Notes: generated by a model not told the origin, from the letters alone. A stretch of DNA of 7,531 nt from Acidiferrobacter sp. (GCA_027335965.1 DAHWGZ010000075.1:1-7531), one strand, 5' to 3'; shown: positions 1-6,782, counted from the stretch's first letter. Numbers and translations: made by a program.

Positions 1-316
1 CGAGGCCGTGAGCTCCATGGAGAAGGCCACGAACGGCGTGGTAGAGGGTACGCGCCTTGCGGACGCCGCGGGCCAGGCGCTCGGCCAGATCGAGTCGGTG
101 TCGGAGCAATTGTCGGGGCTTATCGTGCGCATCGCCAAGGACGCGCGCACGCAGTCCGAGGCGGCGACAACCGTCTCGACCAGCATGACCGAGATCCAGG
201 AGGCGACGGCGACCACGTCGGCGGGGACTCAACAGACCGCCGAGTCCATCGCCAAGCTCTCCGATCTCGTGGGCGAACTGCAGGCATCGGTTGCGGGCTT
301 CAAGCTGCCGGCTTGA
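1..316 (+). CDS. pilJ: PilJ-like methyl-accepting chemotaxis receptor, C-terminal fragment
   Basis: This is the last ~104 codons of a receptor whose 5' part lies outside the window; the frame is open from base 2 and ends at TGA 314-316. The visible protein is the descending helix of a cytoplasmic MCP signalling domain: a long amphipathic helix rich in Ala, Ser, Thr and Gln (for example TEIQEATATTSAGTQQTAES), ending in a short tail, SVAGFKLPA. MCP signalling domains form coiled-coil bundles that dock CheW and CheA. The PilJ assignment rests mainly on the next gene, a ChpA/PilL kinase, because in type IV pilus chemosensory clusters the receptor before this kinase is PilJ. No membrane or ligand-binding part is visible, so the input cannot be judged. 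The tail does not end in a CheR/CheB-docking NWETF-type pentapeptide. The family call is firm; the PilJ name is contextual. Confidence 0.85.
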   Translation, partial: EAVSSMEKATNGVVEGTRLADAAGQALGQIESVSEQLSGLIVRIAKDARTQSEAATTVSTSMTEIQEATATTSAGTQQTAESIAKLSDLVGELQASVAGFKLPA

Positions 317-333
317 GGGCTGGCATGCCGGCC

Positions 334-345
334 GGGGGTAAGATG
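334..345 (+). promoter_or_regulatory. Ribosome binding site and start deciding the chpA N-terminus
   Basis: GGGGGT at 334-339 differs from GGAGGT only by a G that can wobble-pair, and lies three bases before ATG 343. A competing signal, GAGGG at 315-319, sits five bases before ATG 325. TTG 313 has no purine-rich sequence upstream. Starting at 343 puts the conserved LGWVK motif at residues 12-16, close to its position in ChpA-type proteins. The choice between 325 and 343 is not settled by sequence alone. Confidence 0.5.
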
Positions 346-3300
346 GTCACCGAAAGCAGTATCGATCTCGGGACGCTGGGATGGGTCAAGGATGAGATAG
401 ACGAGACCCTAAAGCAGGCGCGGCTCGCGCTCGAGTCCTTCGTGGAGCACCGCTCCGACGAGGCCAAGCTGAGGCTCTGCGCGAGCTACCTCCATCAGGT
501 CAGCGGTACCCTGAAGATGGTCGAGGTCGATGCCCTTGCGGATCTCGTGGGCGAGGCCGAGGCCTCGGTACAGGCCCTGCTCGCCACGACCGAACCGCCC
601 CGCGAGGAGGCCCTGGAGCCGCTCGTGCGCGCGCTGCTGCTGTTCCCGGATATTCTCGACCGGGTGCAGGCTCGCGGCCTCGGCAACGGTCTGAGCCTGC
701 TTGAGCTCGCAAACGAACTGCGGGCCGTGCGGGGCGCCGAGCCATTGCCCCCCCAGGCCTTTTTCCGAGTGGACCTTTCGCCACGACCGCCCGGGGCGGC
801 GGCTGGTGACGACGCGGGATTTATCGCGGCTTTTCGGCAACAGCGCTCGTTGTTTCAAGCGGCGCAGCTCAAGTGGCTGAAGGGTGTCGCCGATGATGAG
901 CAGCGGCGCAGCTTGCCGGACCTCGTGCGCGGCTGGCGCGCGCGCGCCGCGTTCGCGCCGCTCGCCCAGTGCCTGTGGGTGGCCGAGGCCTTTCTGCGCC
1001 TTTTGATCGATGAAGCCAGTCCGCGCGTCGAGGACAAGAAGCTCGTCTCGCGGCTCGATCAGTTGCTCAAGCGCTTTGCCGATGGCCAGGACCGAAGCGG
1101 CAGCCGGGGTGTGTGCGAGCGGTTGACGCGCGACATGTTGTTCGTGCTGCGCGAGGGCGCGTCATCCGATCCCGCGATCATGGCGGTCCGCGAGGCCTTC
1201 GATCTCGCCGCGCCGGCGAGCGACGAGCCCGCCGAGGCCTCCGTGGCCGCGCTGCGGTCGATCGCAAGCGCGCTCAGTCAGGAGATCGCGCAGGCCCAGT
1301 CGCTGCTGTCCCGCTGCTTCGACCCGCGGGAGACGGCGGACGACGCCACCGAGCAGCTGGTATCGCTGCTCGACAAGCTGGCCAAGACCTTCGCGACCCT
1401 CGAGGTCGCGCCGTTGGGCGGGCTTGCGTCGGCGATCGCCGAGGCTTGCCGGGCGCTGGCCGACGGACGCCTGCAGAAGTCGGGGGCCGTGGCCATGGCC
1501 CTCGCGCAGGGTCTCTTGCAGATCGAGAGCGCGGCGCGCGAAATCCCCTATGGCGCCTCCGGCTGGCGGATTGGTATCGAGGAGCAGACCCGGGCGGTGG
1601 CGAATCTCGCGTCGGTGCCGGATACGAGCGGCATGGAGGTCTCCGAGGCGCCGCTGTCGGCGCAGGATAGGCGGCAGCTCGTGGGGGCGGTGTCCACCGA
1701 GATCCGCGCCAACCTCACGCGCATCGAGGAGGCGTTTCTGGCGTTTGTCGCCTCCCCGCGGGATCGCGAGGGTCTGGCTGAGGTGCCGAGCCTGGCGGCG
1801 CAGGTCGAGGCGGCCTTCCGGGTGCTGGAGGAGGGGCCTGCCGCCGACTTGGCGAGCGCCCTTCATGATGCGCTGAAGCGCCTGGCGCAGGGCGTCGCGG
1901 CCCCCACGGGGGCGTTCGCCGAGGCCCTGGCCGCCGCGGTCGCGGGCCTCGAGGCGCATGTCAACGGGCTGGAGCGCGGCCGCTCCCTGCGCGAGGCCGA
2001 ACTGGCCGAGCTGGCGCGGCCCTTGAACGACATCCTGCGCGCAGAACCCCCTCGCGAGGCCGCCTTGCCGGTGGTGGAGGTCGACCGGGCGCCGCCGGTG
2101 GCGATGGCGCCGGATCTCGCCATAGACCCCGAGATCCTGCCGGTATTTCTTGAGGATGCCCATCAGGCGGTGGATCAGCTCGATGAGGCGATGGCGGCGT
2201 GGCGCGCCGACCTGTCCGACGAAAATGCCGTGACCGTCACGCGTCGCGCGTTTCATACCCTGAAAGGCAGCGGACGCATGGTGGAGGCCGGCGAGATTGC
2301 CGAGCTCTCCTACGATGCCGAGACGCTTTTGAACAAGATCCGCGCCCGCGAGCGTTCCGCCACTCCCGCGGCGCTCACCTGGGTGGCGCGCGCCCATGAA
2401 GTGGTGCGGGACTGGGTGGCGGCCGTGGAGCAGGGACACGGGCTCCCGGAGATGGCTGTCGTTCGCAATGCCCTCCAGGCCCTGGCGGCGGGGCAAGAGC
2501 CCTCCGAGGCCGCGCCCGTGTCCGACCTGGCGGCCGCGGCCATCGTCCCATCCGTCGAAAGCGAGGGCGTCGTGGTGCTGTCCGGCGAGGAGGCCGCCGG
2601 CGCCCGCGAGGCCCCGGTTTCCGTCGATGAGGGGTCCGCCGACGCCGCGCGCGCCCCCTTCTCGGGACACGCGTCTGCGCTTTTTGCCGATTCTTTGCTC
2701 CGCGACATCTTCGTCGCCGAGACGCGCGATCACCTGCGCGTGCTCGCGGCCGTGCTGACCGATGGCCCCGATCGCCCCGTGTCGGCCGACCTGTTGCGCG
2801 CCGTGCATACGATGCAGGGAAGCGCGCGCTCCGTGGCGCTGCTGGCCATGGCCGACTCATGCGCCGGTCTGGAGCGTTATCTCCAGGCCCGCGAAGTCGA
2901 TCAAAAACCGCTCGGGAGCGAGGCCGCCGCCCTCTTGGCGCGCCTCGCCGTCGCCATCGAGGGCGTGCTCGCCGCCCTGGGCGACCACACCGATCCGGAC
3001 GCGCCGTTCGCGCTCCTGGCGGAACATCTGGAGGCGCTCACCCGCGAGGGCCTGCCGTCTCCCGGACTGACCTGGTGGCAAAAGAATCTGGCGTTGCAGG
3101 AAGAGGTGCGCGAGTTCGGTGAGCGCGAGGAACCCGTCGCGAGCGAGGAACCCGTCGCGCGCGCGCCCTCCGAGGAACGGTCCCGCGAACCGGTCGAGCC
3201 TCCCCGGCCCATGGAATCCTTGGGGACGGATGCGCCGCCCGAGTCGATCGACCCCGAGCTGCGCGCCATCTTCCGCGACGAGGCGCGCGATCTGCTGGAC

Positions 3301-5550
3301 GGCCTCGAGGCGGCGCTCGCCCAATGGCGGGAATACCGCGACCGCGACGACCTGCTCGATTCGCTCAAGCGGGTCCTGCACACCCTGAAGGGCGGGGCGC
3401 GCATGTGCGGGGCCGAGCGCATGGGCAATGTGGCGCATGCGACGGAAGACCTCCTGCGCCGCGTCGAGGAGGGCCAGCAGCCGCGCGATGAGCGGCTGTT
3501 CGCGTTGCTGGATTCGGCGGCCGAGCATCTGGGCTTGCTCTATAACGCCTTCGTGTCGGGCCGTGCGGTCTCCGGCGAGGGTGCCACGCAGGCCTTGGTG
3601 GCGAACCTGTCGGATGAGAATCCGCCCGAGGGGGAGGCCATCGCGCCGCCGCCGGCTCCGGTACCCGCGGCAGAACCCGCCGCCACGGCCGCGCCGCCGC
3701 CGGAGCAGGGCGATCTCGCCGAGGATCTTTTCAAGGCCGAGGCCTCGAGCCAGGTGCGCGTGCGGACGGCGCTTCTCGATCGGTTGGTGGCCTATGCCGG
3801 GGAAGTCAGCATCGCGCGGGCACGCATGGAGCAGCAGATCTTCAGTTTGAGGGCGCATCTGGCGGAGCTGAACGGCAACGTCAAGCGTTTCCGGGACCAG
3901 GTCCGTGAACTCGAGATCCAGGCCGAGTCCCAGATCGTCTCGCGCGCCCGCGTCGACGAGGGCAATGTCGCCCAGGACTTCGATCCCCTGGAATTCGATC
4001 GCTACTCGCGGCTCCAGCATCTGTCGCGAGGCCTGACCGAGAACCTGCATGATTTGACCACCGTGCACGGCACGCTCGATACCGTGGTGAGTCAGGCGGA
4101 GGCCGTCCTCCAGCAGCAGGCGCGCGTGAATACCGAGCTGCAAGAGGGTCTGATGCGCACGCGCATGGTGCGATTCGCCACCCAGGCCCACAGATTGCGG
4201 CAGATCGTCCGGCAGACGGCCCGCGAGCTGAACAAGCGCGTCGAGCTCGTCCTGGCCGCCGCCGATGTCGAGCTCGACCGCCACCTGCTGGAGCGCATGA
4301 TCGGCCCGTTCGAGCACATGATCCGCAACGCCATCGATCACGGCTTGGAGACGACGGCCGAGCGCGAACGTCTCGGAAAGCGTCCGGTGGGCGCCATTAC
4401 CATACAGGCCGCCCAGGAGAGCGGGGAGATCGTGATCCGGGTGTCGGACGACGGCGCCGGGCTCAACGTCGAACGGATACGCGCCAAGGCCATTGAGCGC
4501 AAGCTCGTGCCGACGGCGGCGATGGTCAGTGATGAGCAGGTCATGCAGTTCATCCTGCTGCCCGGATTCTCGACCGCCGCCCAGATCACCCATGTGTCGG
4601 GTCGTGGCGTCGGCATGGATGTCGTGCATAGCGAGGTCAAGAAACTGGGGGGCGCGATCAGCGTCGATACCCAGGCGGGTCGCGGAACGACATTCGTCAT
4701 ACGACTGCCGCTCACCCTGTCGATCACCCAGGCGCTCATGGTGGGGTGCAGCGATCAGATGTTCGCGATCCCGCTCAGCGCGATCGTGAACATCGTGGAG
4801 GCGCCGGCCGGGGCCATCATGGAGGCGCTGGCCGGAGACCACCCGAGCCTGCGCTACGGGGGCCGGGACTATCCCTTCATGGACCTGGGGGCGCGCCTTG
4901 GCATCCCGCGCGGCGGCGCATTGCCGCGCAAGCTACCGGTCCTGCTGCTGCGGCTCGATATGCGAGAAGTTGCGGTCGGGGTGGACAGCCTGTTTGGGAC
5001 CCGCGAGGTCGTGGTCAAGTCCCTCGGCCCGCAATTGGGCGAGATCCGCGGGCTTTTCGGGGCCACCATCATGGGCGACGGGCGCGTCCTGCTGATCCTG
5101 GACATCCCGGCGCTCTGGAGCGAAGCCGAGGGCCTGCGCGTGACCGCGATGCCCGCCGAGGCGCCGGTCATGGAGCGGCCGTATGTCATGGTCGTCGATG
5201 ATTCGTTGACTGTGCGCAAGGTCACCACCCGCTTCCTGCAAAAGCAGGGTTACGATGCCGCGACCGCGAAGGACGGGATCGAGGCCCTGGAGCAGCTGCG
5301 CGATCGCATCCCGGACGTCATGCTCGTGGACATCGAGATGCCGCGCATGGACGGTTATGAACTTACCGCGCGCGTGCGCGCCGATGCGCGCCTGCGCCAT
5401 GTCCCCATCGTCATGATCACGTCGCGCTCAGGCCACAAGCACCGCGAGCGCGCCATGGCGCTCGGGGTCGACGTCTATCTCGGCAAGCCCTATCAGGAGG
5501 AAGATTTGCGCCGGGAGATCGAGGTATTGCTGCGGCGGGGTCATTCATGA
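343..5550 (+). CDS. chpA: ChpA/PilL-type hybrid histidine kinase of the type IV pilus chemosensory system (multi-Hpt, CheA core, CheW, REC)
   Basis: This is the central CheA-like kinase of the pilus (twitching) chemosensory pathway, a cytoplasmic protein expected at receptor arrays. Numbering from ATG 343 (1735 aa): a FimL-like N-terminal region (~10-560) opening with W14-V-K and an Hpt-like HQVSG at H51; canonical Hpt domains at ~594-690 (H638, HTLKG), ~784-880 (H822, HTMQG) and ~969-1070 (H1013, HTLKG); a Pro/Ala-rich linker ~1090-1125; a long helical dimerisation domain ~1137-1275; the CheA ATPase with N box (N1329, D1332, H1333), G1 box DDGAG 1369-1373, F box F1409-S-T and G2 box GRGVG 1420-1424; CheW ~1462-1600; and REC ~1612-1730 with D1619/D1620, phosphoacceptor D1663, T1693 and K1715. 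All catalytic residues are present. There is no CheY-binding P2 domain. It is shorter than P. aeruginosa ChpA (about 2470 aa), with fewer Hpt domains. Alternative starts are TTG 313, overlapping the pilJ stop, and ATG 325, preceded by GAGGG. ATG 343 is preferred for its GGGGGT ribosome site and ChpA-like N-terminal length. Confidence 0.95.
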   Translation: MVTESSIDLGTLGWVKDEIDETLKQARLALESFVEHRSDEAKLRLCASYLHQVSGTLKMVEVDALADLVGEAEASVQALLATTEPPREEALEPLVRALLLFPDILDRVQARGLGNGLSLLELANELRAVRGAEPLPPQAFFRVDLSPRPPGAAAGDDAGFIAAFRQQRSLFQAAQLKWLKGVADDEQRRSLPDLVRGWRARAAFAPLAQCLWVAEAFLRLLIDEASPRVEDKKLVSRLDQLLKRFADGQDRSGSRGVCERLTRDMLFVLREGASSDPAIMAVREAFDLAAPASDEPAEASVAALRSIASALSQEIAQAQSLLSRCFDPRETADDATEQLVSLLDKLAKTFATLEVAPLGGLASAIAEACRALADGRLQKSGAVAMALAQGLLQIESAAREIPYGASGWRIGIEEQTRAVANLASVPDTSGMEVSEAPLSAQDRRQLVGAVSTEIRANLTRIEEAFLAFVASPRDREGLAEVPSLAAQVEAAFRVLEEGPAADLASALHDALKRLAQGVAAPTGAFAEALAAAVAGLEAHVNGLERGRSLREAELAELARPLNDILRAEPPREAALPVVEVDRAPPVAMAPDLAIDPEILPVFLEDAHQAVDQLDEAMAAWRADLSDENAVTVTRRAFHTLKGSGRMVEAGEIAELSYDAETLLNKIRARERSATPAALTWVARAHEVVRDWVAAVEQGHGLPEMAVVRNALQALAAGQEPSEAAPVSDLAAAAIVPSVESEGVVVLSGEEAAGAREAPVSVDEGSADAARAPFSGHASALFADSLLRDIFVAETRDHLRVLAAVLTDGPDRPVSADLLRAVHTMQGSARSVALLAMADSCAGLERYLQAREVDQKPLGSEAAALLARLAVAIEGVLAALGDHTDPDAPFALLAEHLEALTREGLPSPGLTWWQKNLALQEEVREFGEREEPVASEEPVARAPSEERSREPVEPPRPMESLGTDAPPESIDPELRAIFRDEARDLLDGLEAALAQWREYRDRDDLLDSLKRVLHTLKGGARMCGAERMGNVAHATEDLLRRVEEGQQPRDERLFALLDSAAEHLGLLYNAFVSGRAVSGEGATQALVANLSDENPPEGEAIAPPPAPVPAAEPAATAAPPPEQGDLAEDLFKAEASSQVRVRTALLDRLVAYAGEVSIARARMEQQIFSLRAHLAELNGNVKRFRDQVRELEIQAESQIVSRARVDEGNVAQDFDPLEFDRYSRLQHLSRGLTENLHDLTTVHGTLDTVVSQAEAVLQQQARVNTELQEGLMRTRMVRFATQAHRLRQIVRQTARELNKRVELVLAAADVELDRHLLERMIGPFEHMIRNAIDHGLETTAERERLGKRPVGAITIQAAQESGEIVIRVSDDGAGLNVERIRAKAIERKLVPTAAMVSDEQVMQFILLPGFSTAAQITHVSGRGVGMDVVHSEVKKLGGAISVDTQAGRGTTFVIRLPLTLSITQALMVGCSDQMFAIPLSAIVNIVEAPAGAIMEALAGDHPSLRYGGRDYPFMDLGARLGIPRGGALPRKLPVLLLRLDMREVAVGVDSLFGTREVVVKSLGPQLGEIRGLFGATIMGDGRVLLILDIPALWSEAEGLRVTAMPAEAPVMERPYVMVVDDSLTVRKVTTRFLQKQGYDAATAKDGIEALEQLRDRIPDVMLVDIEMPRMDGYELTARVRADARLRHVPIVMITSRSGHKHRERAMALGVDVYLGKPYQEEDLRREIEVLLRRGHS
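3125..3159 (+). repeat. Tandem 18-base repeat in the linker between Hpt domains of chpA
   Basis: The 17-base string GCGAGGAACCCGTCGCG occurs at 3125-3141 and again, identical, at 3143-3159, giving an 18-base period. It preserves frame and encodes two copies of EEPVA followed by S or R (residues 929-940). It lies in a charged, Pro/Glu-rich linker (~920-966) between the second and third canonical Hpt domains, where changes in length should be tolerated. It looks like a recent in-frame duplication of six codons. Confidence 0.8.
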
Positions 5551-5999
5551 GCGATTTGCGCCATTATCTGGAATTGCAATTCGCCGGCCAGCTCTTTCTG
5601 ATGCCCAACCTCCCGGATATCGTCGTCGAACCGCGTGAGAACATGCAGATCGAACCCAAGGGCCGAGCCGCTGCGGAGCGCACCGTTCAAGGCGCATCGT
5701 GGCCCGCCTACGCCCTGGGGCCAGACTGGATGCCGGTCCCCGAAAGCCGCTGGACGCGGGCGGTATTTCTGGGGACCGCCGCGGCCCGGCCGGTGGGCCT
5801 GCTCGTGGACGGCTTGCGCCTTTTGCCGGCCGGCGACTTGCGCATCGTGCCTTTCACGCCGCTTGGACCGGCGCCGGTTCCGGGGCGGCATCTCTTCCCG
5901 GGGGCGGCGGTGGGCCGCAATGGCCTGACGTTGGTGTTGGCGGTCGACGGGGTGGCTTCCTATCTGCGTGCATTGGAGGGTGACCATGGCCTTGGCTAG
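5547..5999 (+). CDS. Divergent CheW-like adaptor protein of the pilus chemosensory operon
   Basis: This is a 150-aa soluble protein. From about residue 52 it follows the second half of a CheW fold: a WPAYALG segment, then RAVFLGTAAARPVGLLVDGL (~71-90; strand, turn and the G-L-L-V-D strand typical of CheW), RIVPFTPLG (~99-107) and AVGRNGLTLVLAVDGVASYL (~121-140; terminal strands and helix). CheW proteins bridge receptors to the CheA kinase. The N-terminal ~50 residues are short and poorly matched to the first CheW strands, so the domain is degenerate or specialised. ATG 5547 overlaps the chpA stop codon as ATGA with only a weak G-rich site (GGCGGGG) upstream, implying translational coupling. 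Its 3' end overlaps the next gene by 14 bases. Partnership with the kinase is inferred from this arrangement. A generic annotation pipeline could easily leave it hypothetical. Confidence 0.75.
   Translation: MSDLRHYLELQFAGQLFLMPNLPDIVVEPRENMQIEPKGRAAAERTVQGASWPAYALGPDWMPVPESRWTRAVFLGTAAARPVGLLVDGLRLLPAGDLRIVPFTPLGPAPVPGRHLFPGAAVGRNGLTLVLAVDGVASYLRALEGDHGLG
5975..5988 (+). promoter_or_regulatory. Strong Shine-Dalgarno site fixing the ChpC-like start
   Basis: GGAGGG (5975-5980) followed by a five-base spacer and ATG 5986. It lies within the coding region of the upstream CheW-like gene, so the ChpC-like protein can be initiated independently of coupling from that gene. Confidence 0.75.
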
Positions 6000-6453
6000 T
6001 GATCGTGTCCACGCCCTGTTGTTGCCCGTTTGCGATCGTTACCTGCTGGTGCCAAGCGCGCTGGTCGCGGAGGTCGGGGTAGTCGAGGCGCTGACGCCGC
6101 TCCCCTTGAGCGCGCCGTGGGTGCTGGGCGTGATGAGTTGGCGCTCACAACCCATCGTGGTGTGTGATCTGGGCCGCTTCTGGGGGCCTCCCGCCATCGT
6201 CGGGCCCAAGTCGCGGGTGGCGGTCCTTTATCCGCTCCCAGGCCGCGCGCCGACCGAGTTCTTCGCCATTCTGACCAACGCCGAGCCGCAGTCGCGGACG
6301 ATAGAGACCCCATCCGTGCTGCTGACCGACGAGGACGCCGTGCATCCTTACATCGCGGTGTCGCTCGACATCGACGGCAAGCGCGCGGGGATCCCGGATC
6401 TGGCCGGGCTGAAGGAGCTTTTCTACGATCCGGTAGCGGCCAAGGCCCCGTGA
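5986..6453 (+). CDS. chpC: ChpC-like CheW-domain protein
   Basis: This is a 155-aa CheW-domain protein of the type found downstream of ChpA. The N-terminal strand (RVHALLLPVCDRYLLVPSAL, ~7-26) is followed by the segment PWVLGVMSWRSQPIVVCDLG (~44-63), matching the PWVLG-x-x-x-WR-x-x-x-I-P-V core of pilus CheW proteins, then RVAVLYPLPG and a closing region with VSLDIDGKRAGIPDL (~125-139). Its expected job is docking the kinase to receptors, possibly alongside a PilI-type CheW encoded elsewhere. The start is well supported: GGAGGG at 5975-5980 lies five bases before ATG 5986. An upstream in-frame GTG at 5968 would place that ribosome site inside the gene and adds nothing CheW-like. The gene begins inside the end of the preceding CheW-like gene and appears to be the last gene of the operon. 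The ChpC name rests on family resemblance and position. Confidence 0.8.
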   Translation: MALASDRVHALLLPVCDRYLLVPSALVAEVGVVEALTPLPLSAPWVLGVMSWRSQPIVVCDLGRFWGPPAIVGPKSRVAVLYPLPGRAPTEFFAILTNAEPQSRTIETPSVLLTDEDAVHPYIAVSLDIDGKRAGIPDLAGLKELFYDPVAAKAP

Positions 6454-6477
6454 GCGCCGTTCGGGCCCCGACGGCGC
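6454..6477 (+). terminator. Hairpin directly after the chemosensory operon, possible terminator without a T tract
   Basis: GCGCCGT (6454-6460) is perfectly complementary to ACGGCGC (6471-6477). Inside it CGG (6462-6464) can pair with CCG (6468-6470), leaving a bulged T and a GCC loop. The stem begins on the base after the stop codon of the ChpC-like gene. No run of T follows (GGCCATCGCA), so it is not a classic intrinsic terminator. It could be a high-GC terminator variant or a 3'-end stabilising stem. Confidence 0.45.
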
Positions 6478-6561
6478 GGCCATCGCATGGACCCCCATCG
6501 ATCCCATAGGCCAATGGGCGGCCCGCGCCCCGTCTGAGTCTCATGCCCTATCGCGGCGAAA

Positions 6562-6592
6562 CCGCCCTCGGACGGTTCCCGTCCGGGGTCGG
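6562..6592. other. Very stable intergenic hairpin
   Basis: CCTCGGACGG (6566-6575) pairs with CCGTCCGGGG (6579-6588) across a TTC loop: nine Watson-Crick pairs and one T-G wobble. After a single C/T mismatch (6565/6589) the stem continues with CCG (6562-6564) against CGG (6590-6592). There is no T tract on either side. It could belong to a structured RNA, a 3' untranslated stem of the upstream operon, or a repeated extragenic palindrome; nothing here decides between these. Confidence 0.55.
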
Positions 6593-6705
6593 CCGCCGGA
6601 AGTCGCGGCGCGGCCGGGCGATCCGGGCGGGTGGCCGGGAGGCGCGCCCAATGGCCTCGCGCAAGGCCCCGCCCCTCGCATCCGGCCGCCCTGCGACTTA
6701 TGCCT

Positions 6706-6716
6706 TACCTCAGGTA
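6706..6716. promoter_or_regulatory. Palindrome next to the promoter, candidate operator
   Basis: TACCT (6706-6710) and AGGTA (6712-6716) form a perfect five-base dyad around a central C, abutting the putative -35 element at 6717. Such a position suits an activator or repressor site, but the arms are short and I do not recognise a specific regulator consensus. Confidence 0.3.
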
Positions 6717-6747
6717 TAGACAGCGATCGATCAAGGTGTGCCATAAT
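6717..6747 (+). promoter_or_regulatory. Putative sigma-70 extended -10 promoter for the peroxiredoxin-like gene
   Basis: CATAAT at 6742-6747 matches the -10 consensus at five of six positions and is preceded by TG plus one base (6739-6741), the extended -10 motif. TAGACA at 6717-6722 matches the -35 consensus at five of six positions with a long 19-base spacer. Transcription would start near 6754, leaving a leader of about 30 bases before ATG 6783. This is one of few A+T-rich patches in the window, which strengthens the call. Confidence 0.55.
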
Positions 6748-6782
6748 GCAGCCCCCACGGCATGCCAGTTTGACGAGGCGCT

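Larger units (their letters stand above)
6454..6782. other. Non-coding gap between the chemosensory operon and the peroxiredoxin-like gene
   Basis: This 329-base stretch has no convincing gene. Its first part is a hairpin at the operon end; the middle (about 6562-6690) is extremely G+C rich and full of potential stems; the last ~90 bases become visibly more A+T rich and carry promoter-like elements and a small palindrome. A reverse-strand open frame covering 6541-6744 is Arg/Gly/Pro-rich low-complexity translation and is not believable as a protein. I see no tRNA, riboswitch consensus or insertion-sequence end. Confidence 0.7.

Noticed and set aside
313..342. TTG 313 as the chpA start, overlapping the pilJ stop as TTGA
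   Set aside because: There is no ribosome site upstream of it and the extra residues are not ChpA-like. Downstream ATGs have purine-rich sites, so 343 (or 325) is more likely.
1162..2808. A 548-codon open frame on the - strand opposite chpA
   Set aside because: It is the same codon-bias shadow: Arg/Gly/His-rich, no domain, and fully covered by the real + strand gene.
2857..4842. A 661-codon open frame on the - strand opposite chpA
   Set aside because: It lies wholly antisense to the conserved Hpt and kinase region. Long antisense frames are expected in G+C-rich genes with strong third-position bias. The translation is rich in Arg, Gly, His and Leu, with no recognisable domain.
5968..5985. 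GTG 5968 as the start of the ChpC-like gene
   Set aside because: The strong GGAGGG site at 5975-5980 points to ATG 5986 and would otherwise lie within the coding sequence. The added six residues do not resemble CheW.
6541..6744. A 67-codon open frame on the - strand in the intergenic gap
   Set aside because: The translation is low-complexity Arg/Gly/Pro sequence produced by extreme G+C content, with no supporting ribosome site or homology.
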